DNA of 21,786 nt, taken from Azolla pinnata (lineage: Eukaryota > Streptophyta > Polypodiopsida > Salviniales > Salviniaceae). The DNA is taken from NCBI GenBank assembly GCA_037176905.1, contig JBBBWG010000338.1, positions 1,767 to 23,552 on the forward strand, in the 5' to 3' direction. The stretch's first letter is position 1, and the number at the start of each line of letters is the position of its first letter. The notes under the pieces are model-generated. The model saw only the letters and a list, made by a program, of their open reading frames with translations, was not told the origin of the DNA and ran no database searches. Of this stretch, positions 20,326 to 21,786 are shown in pieces. Both the position numbers and the translations under genes were made by a program.

Positions 20326-20505
20326 AAACATACGCAAATGCAAACGTGTATGATGTATGTGTGGTTAATTCTATGCATGTAGTGTTGACCGTGCTGCCAA
20401 CTTATTATGCAGTTCATTCGGTTTTGATGCAAACAAAATATATCATCAATAGTGGATCTCGACTCTACTTGTTTTCGAGCGTGGTTGGCCACCTTCAATC
20501 ATCAC

Positions 20506-20566
20506 AGTTTTATTTCAGGGTTTTAGTTTTGATTTAGCTTGTAGTTTTGTTTCAGGGCTTTAAGGC
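20506..20566 (+). repeat. Short direct repeat, two copies
   Basis: TTTTATTTCAGGGTTTTAG (about 20506-20524) and TTTTGTTTCAGGGCTTTAAG (about 20547-20566) are near-identical copies about 41 bp apart, in AT-rich intergenic DNA. Confidence 0.65.
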
Positions 20567-21021
20567 TTGAAAGTTTTATTCGATTCCATTTCCAGTTCGT
20601 TTCATTTCATAAAGAAAAAAAATTTATCAAAAAGACACTCTCTCATCTTCCACTAAAAAAATTAACATCCAATTAATTCTGTCAGTGCAACGTTGACCGA
20701 TTTTTTATTCTCGATCGCTTCTCGCTGATTGATCCTGATCGATTCCCTGACTATATTCGATTAACCAGAGTTAGTTAATTCGGAATCGAATCGATCGATC
20801 GGCGGGCTAATTTAGCGTTAGTAAATTAATTGAGCGCTAATCGATTGTTAATTCATAGTTTATAGTTATTTAGCAGGCGTTTTGTTTTTCTAATTCTCGT
20901 TTTAAAATAACGATCTAAATACTTAAGGAGAAGGATTCACGTACAAGCGATCTTTGCTTCATCTCCATCTCCATCTGCACCTTCTTCTTCTTCTTCTGTC
21001 TTCTGCTCCTTCTTTCCTTCC

Positions 21022-21054
21022 ATGTACCCTCTCCACCCGTCCATGCTTCCTTGA
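21022..21054 (+). CDS. Possible upstream ORF (10 codons) in the leader of the right-edge gene
   Basis: ATG TAC CCT ... CCT TGA encodes a 10-residue peptide with an internal second ATG. It lies in CT-rich sequence resembling a plant 5'UTR. It ends 32 bp before the next ATG at 21087 and is out of frame with it. If the leader is real, this uORF could dampen translation. The evidence is only positional. Confidence 0.25.
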   Translation: MYPLHPSMLP

Positions 21055-21086
21055 TCCGCGGCGCCGGCAATATCCCCTCCATTGCC

Positions 21087-21102
21087 ATGCCTTCTAATCC
21101 AG
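21087..21102 (+). CDS. Possible first coding exon of a gene running off the right edge
   Basis: ATG CCT TCT AAT CCA G is followed directly by GTAACT, a good donor, in phase 1. It is preceded by about 150 bp of CT-rich (CTTCTTCTT, CCATCTCCATCT) sequence typical of plant leaders. Only MPSNP plus one base is coded before the intron, so the family cannot be told. The intron would fill the rest of the window. Alternatively the whole exon is non-coding leader. Confidence 0.3.
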
Positions 21103-21786
21103 GTAACTCCCGTTCGAATTGAACCCAACGCCTGCGAATACGTATATACCCCAATCCCAAAAAATCCAATCCGTTTCCTTTTCTGATTCACCTTGTCTGC
21201 TTCGATCGAGTTTAAGCGTTTTCTTCAACCCATGATCTTTGTTTGTTTCCCGGCTCGGGATTTGCCGGAAACGGTCTCAGATTATTGACCTAGCACCAGT
21301 TCTTCAGGGTATTATTCCAGCTACATGCATTTTTAGGTGTCTTTTGCTGGCCCAGATGTAGTAGTAGGAGGTTTGGATCGGAGAATGATCAGGTTATTCA
21401 TGGTTCCTTCCAATCGAAGACCATTTCTAGGATTTCGCTTATGAAAAAATGTACCAGCGAAGGAACTCGCGTGGTTTCAAATTGGCTTTGATCTCTTCTT
21501 TCTTGAATGGGGCTCTGTTTTTCCAAATCGTGTTTTGATGAGATTTTTATGTGTTAATGAAGCCGCAGCACCTCAAAATTGGTCCTGGAATTTAATCGCG
21601 ATATTCTGCCCTACGTCATTTCCATATATTGGCTGGCTTTTTAAGTGCTACATTGCATACAAACTGCTGAATTCGAAAACATTAAGGCCGGAAAATGAAT
21701 GTATTAAGGGTAAACGAGTGTATAAATAATGCAAGTTTTCGAACTATTTGTCCATAAAAAAATGCAGTTTTTTCTTTGCGTTTTTC
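21103..21786 (+). other. Putative first intron of the right-edge gene, truncated by the window
   Basis: T-rich sequence of 684 bp follows the GTAACT donor, and I could identify no convincing acceptor plus coding exon. It is consistent with a long first intron. The small frame at 21535-21729 has no recognisable features. Confidence 0.3.

Larger units (their letters stand above)
19137..20930. other. Intergenic region between KNL2 and a possible downstream gene
   Basis: No convincing gene here. The left part (to about 19425) may hold more of the KNL2 promoter. The middle holds an AT microsatellite and an inverted repeat. From about 20200 the sequence is strongly AT-rich. The minus-strand frame at 19632-19913 matches no family I recognise and may be a fragment of an old repetitive element. 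Confidence 0.5.

Overview
This is nuclear DNA of a land plant, most likely an angiosperm. The signs are Arabidopsis-type TTTAGGG repeats, short GT-AG introns with U-rich 3' ends, CT-rich 5' leaders, and two multi-exon genes from plant families. I cannot name the species. A 100-base run of N at 10251-10350 marks an assembly gap.

Layout. Positions 1-2610 form a subtelomere-like, gene-free tract. It has perfect TTTAGGG repeats at the left edge, a dispersed AT-rich motif, a degenerate array of telomere-like units (about 1701-2410), and a short array of the vertebrate-type hexamer CCCTAA in the opposite orientation (2569-2610). A plus-strand gene of 11 coding exons (3115-9856) encodes an LRR + EDR1/CTR1-like domain + protein kinase of about 1225 residues. 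A minus-strand gene of 17 or 18 coding exons (18951 down to 10819) encodes a KNL2-type centromere licensing factor with a SANTA domain and a CENPC-k motif. These two genes are tail to tail. A possible third gene starts near 21087 on the plus strand and runs off the window.

The most striking discovery is inside the KNL2 gene. Seven consecutive exons (12015-13931) are diverged copies of one module, repeated every 277-299 bp together with their introns. All start and end in phase 0. They lie immediately upstream of the exons encoding the CENPC-k motif. With a 293-residue low-complexity N-terminal exon, they make this protein about twice the length I recall for Arabidopsis KNL2. The KNL2 5' flank carries a perfect E2F-type site 70 bp from the ATG, which fits a cell-cycle gene. 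In the kinase gene, a duplicated intron/exon junction gives two identical 3' splice sites 54 bp apart in frame, and the DFG motif reads DFD.

The kinase (probably cytosolic signalling) and KNL2 (nuclear, CENH3 loading) have no evident functional link. Exon structures were worked out by hand from splice consensus, reading phase and protein-family logic, without transcript data.
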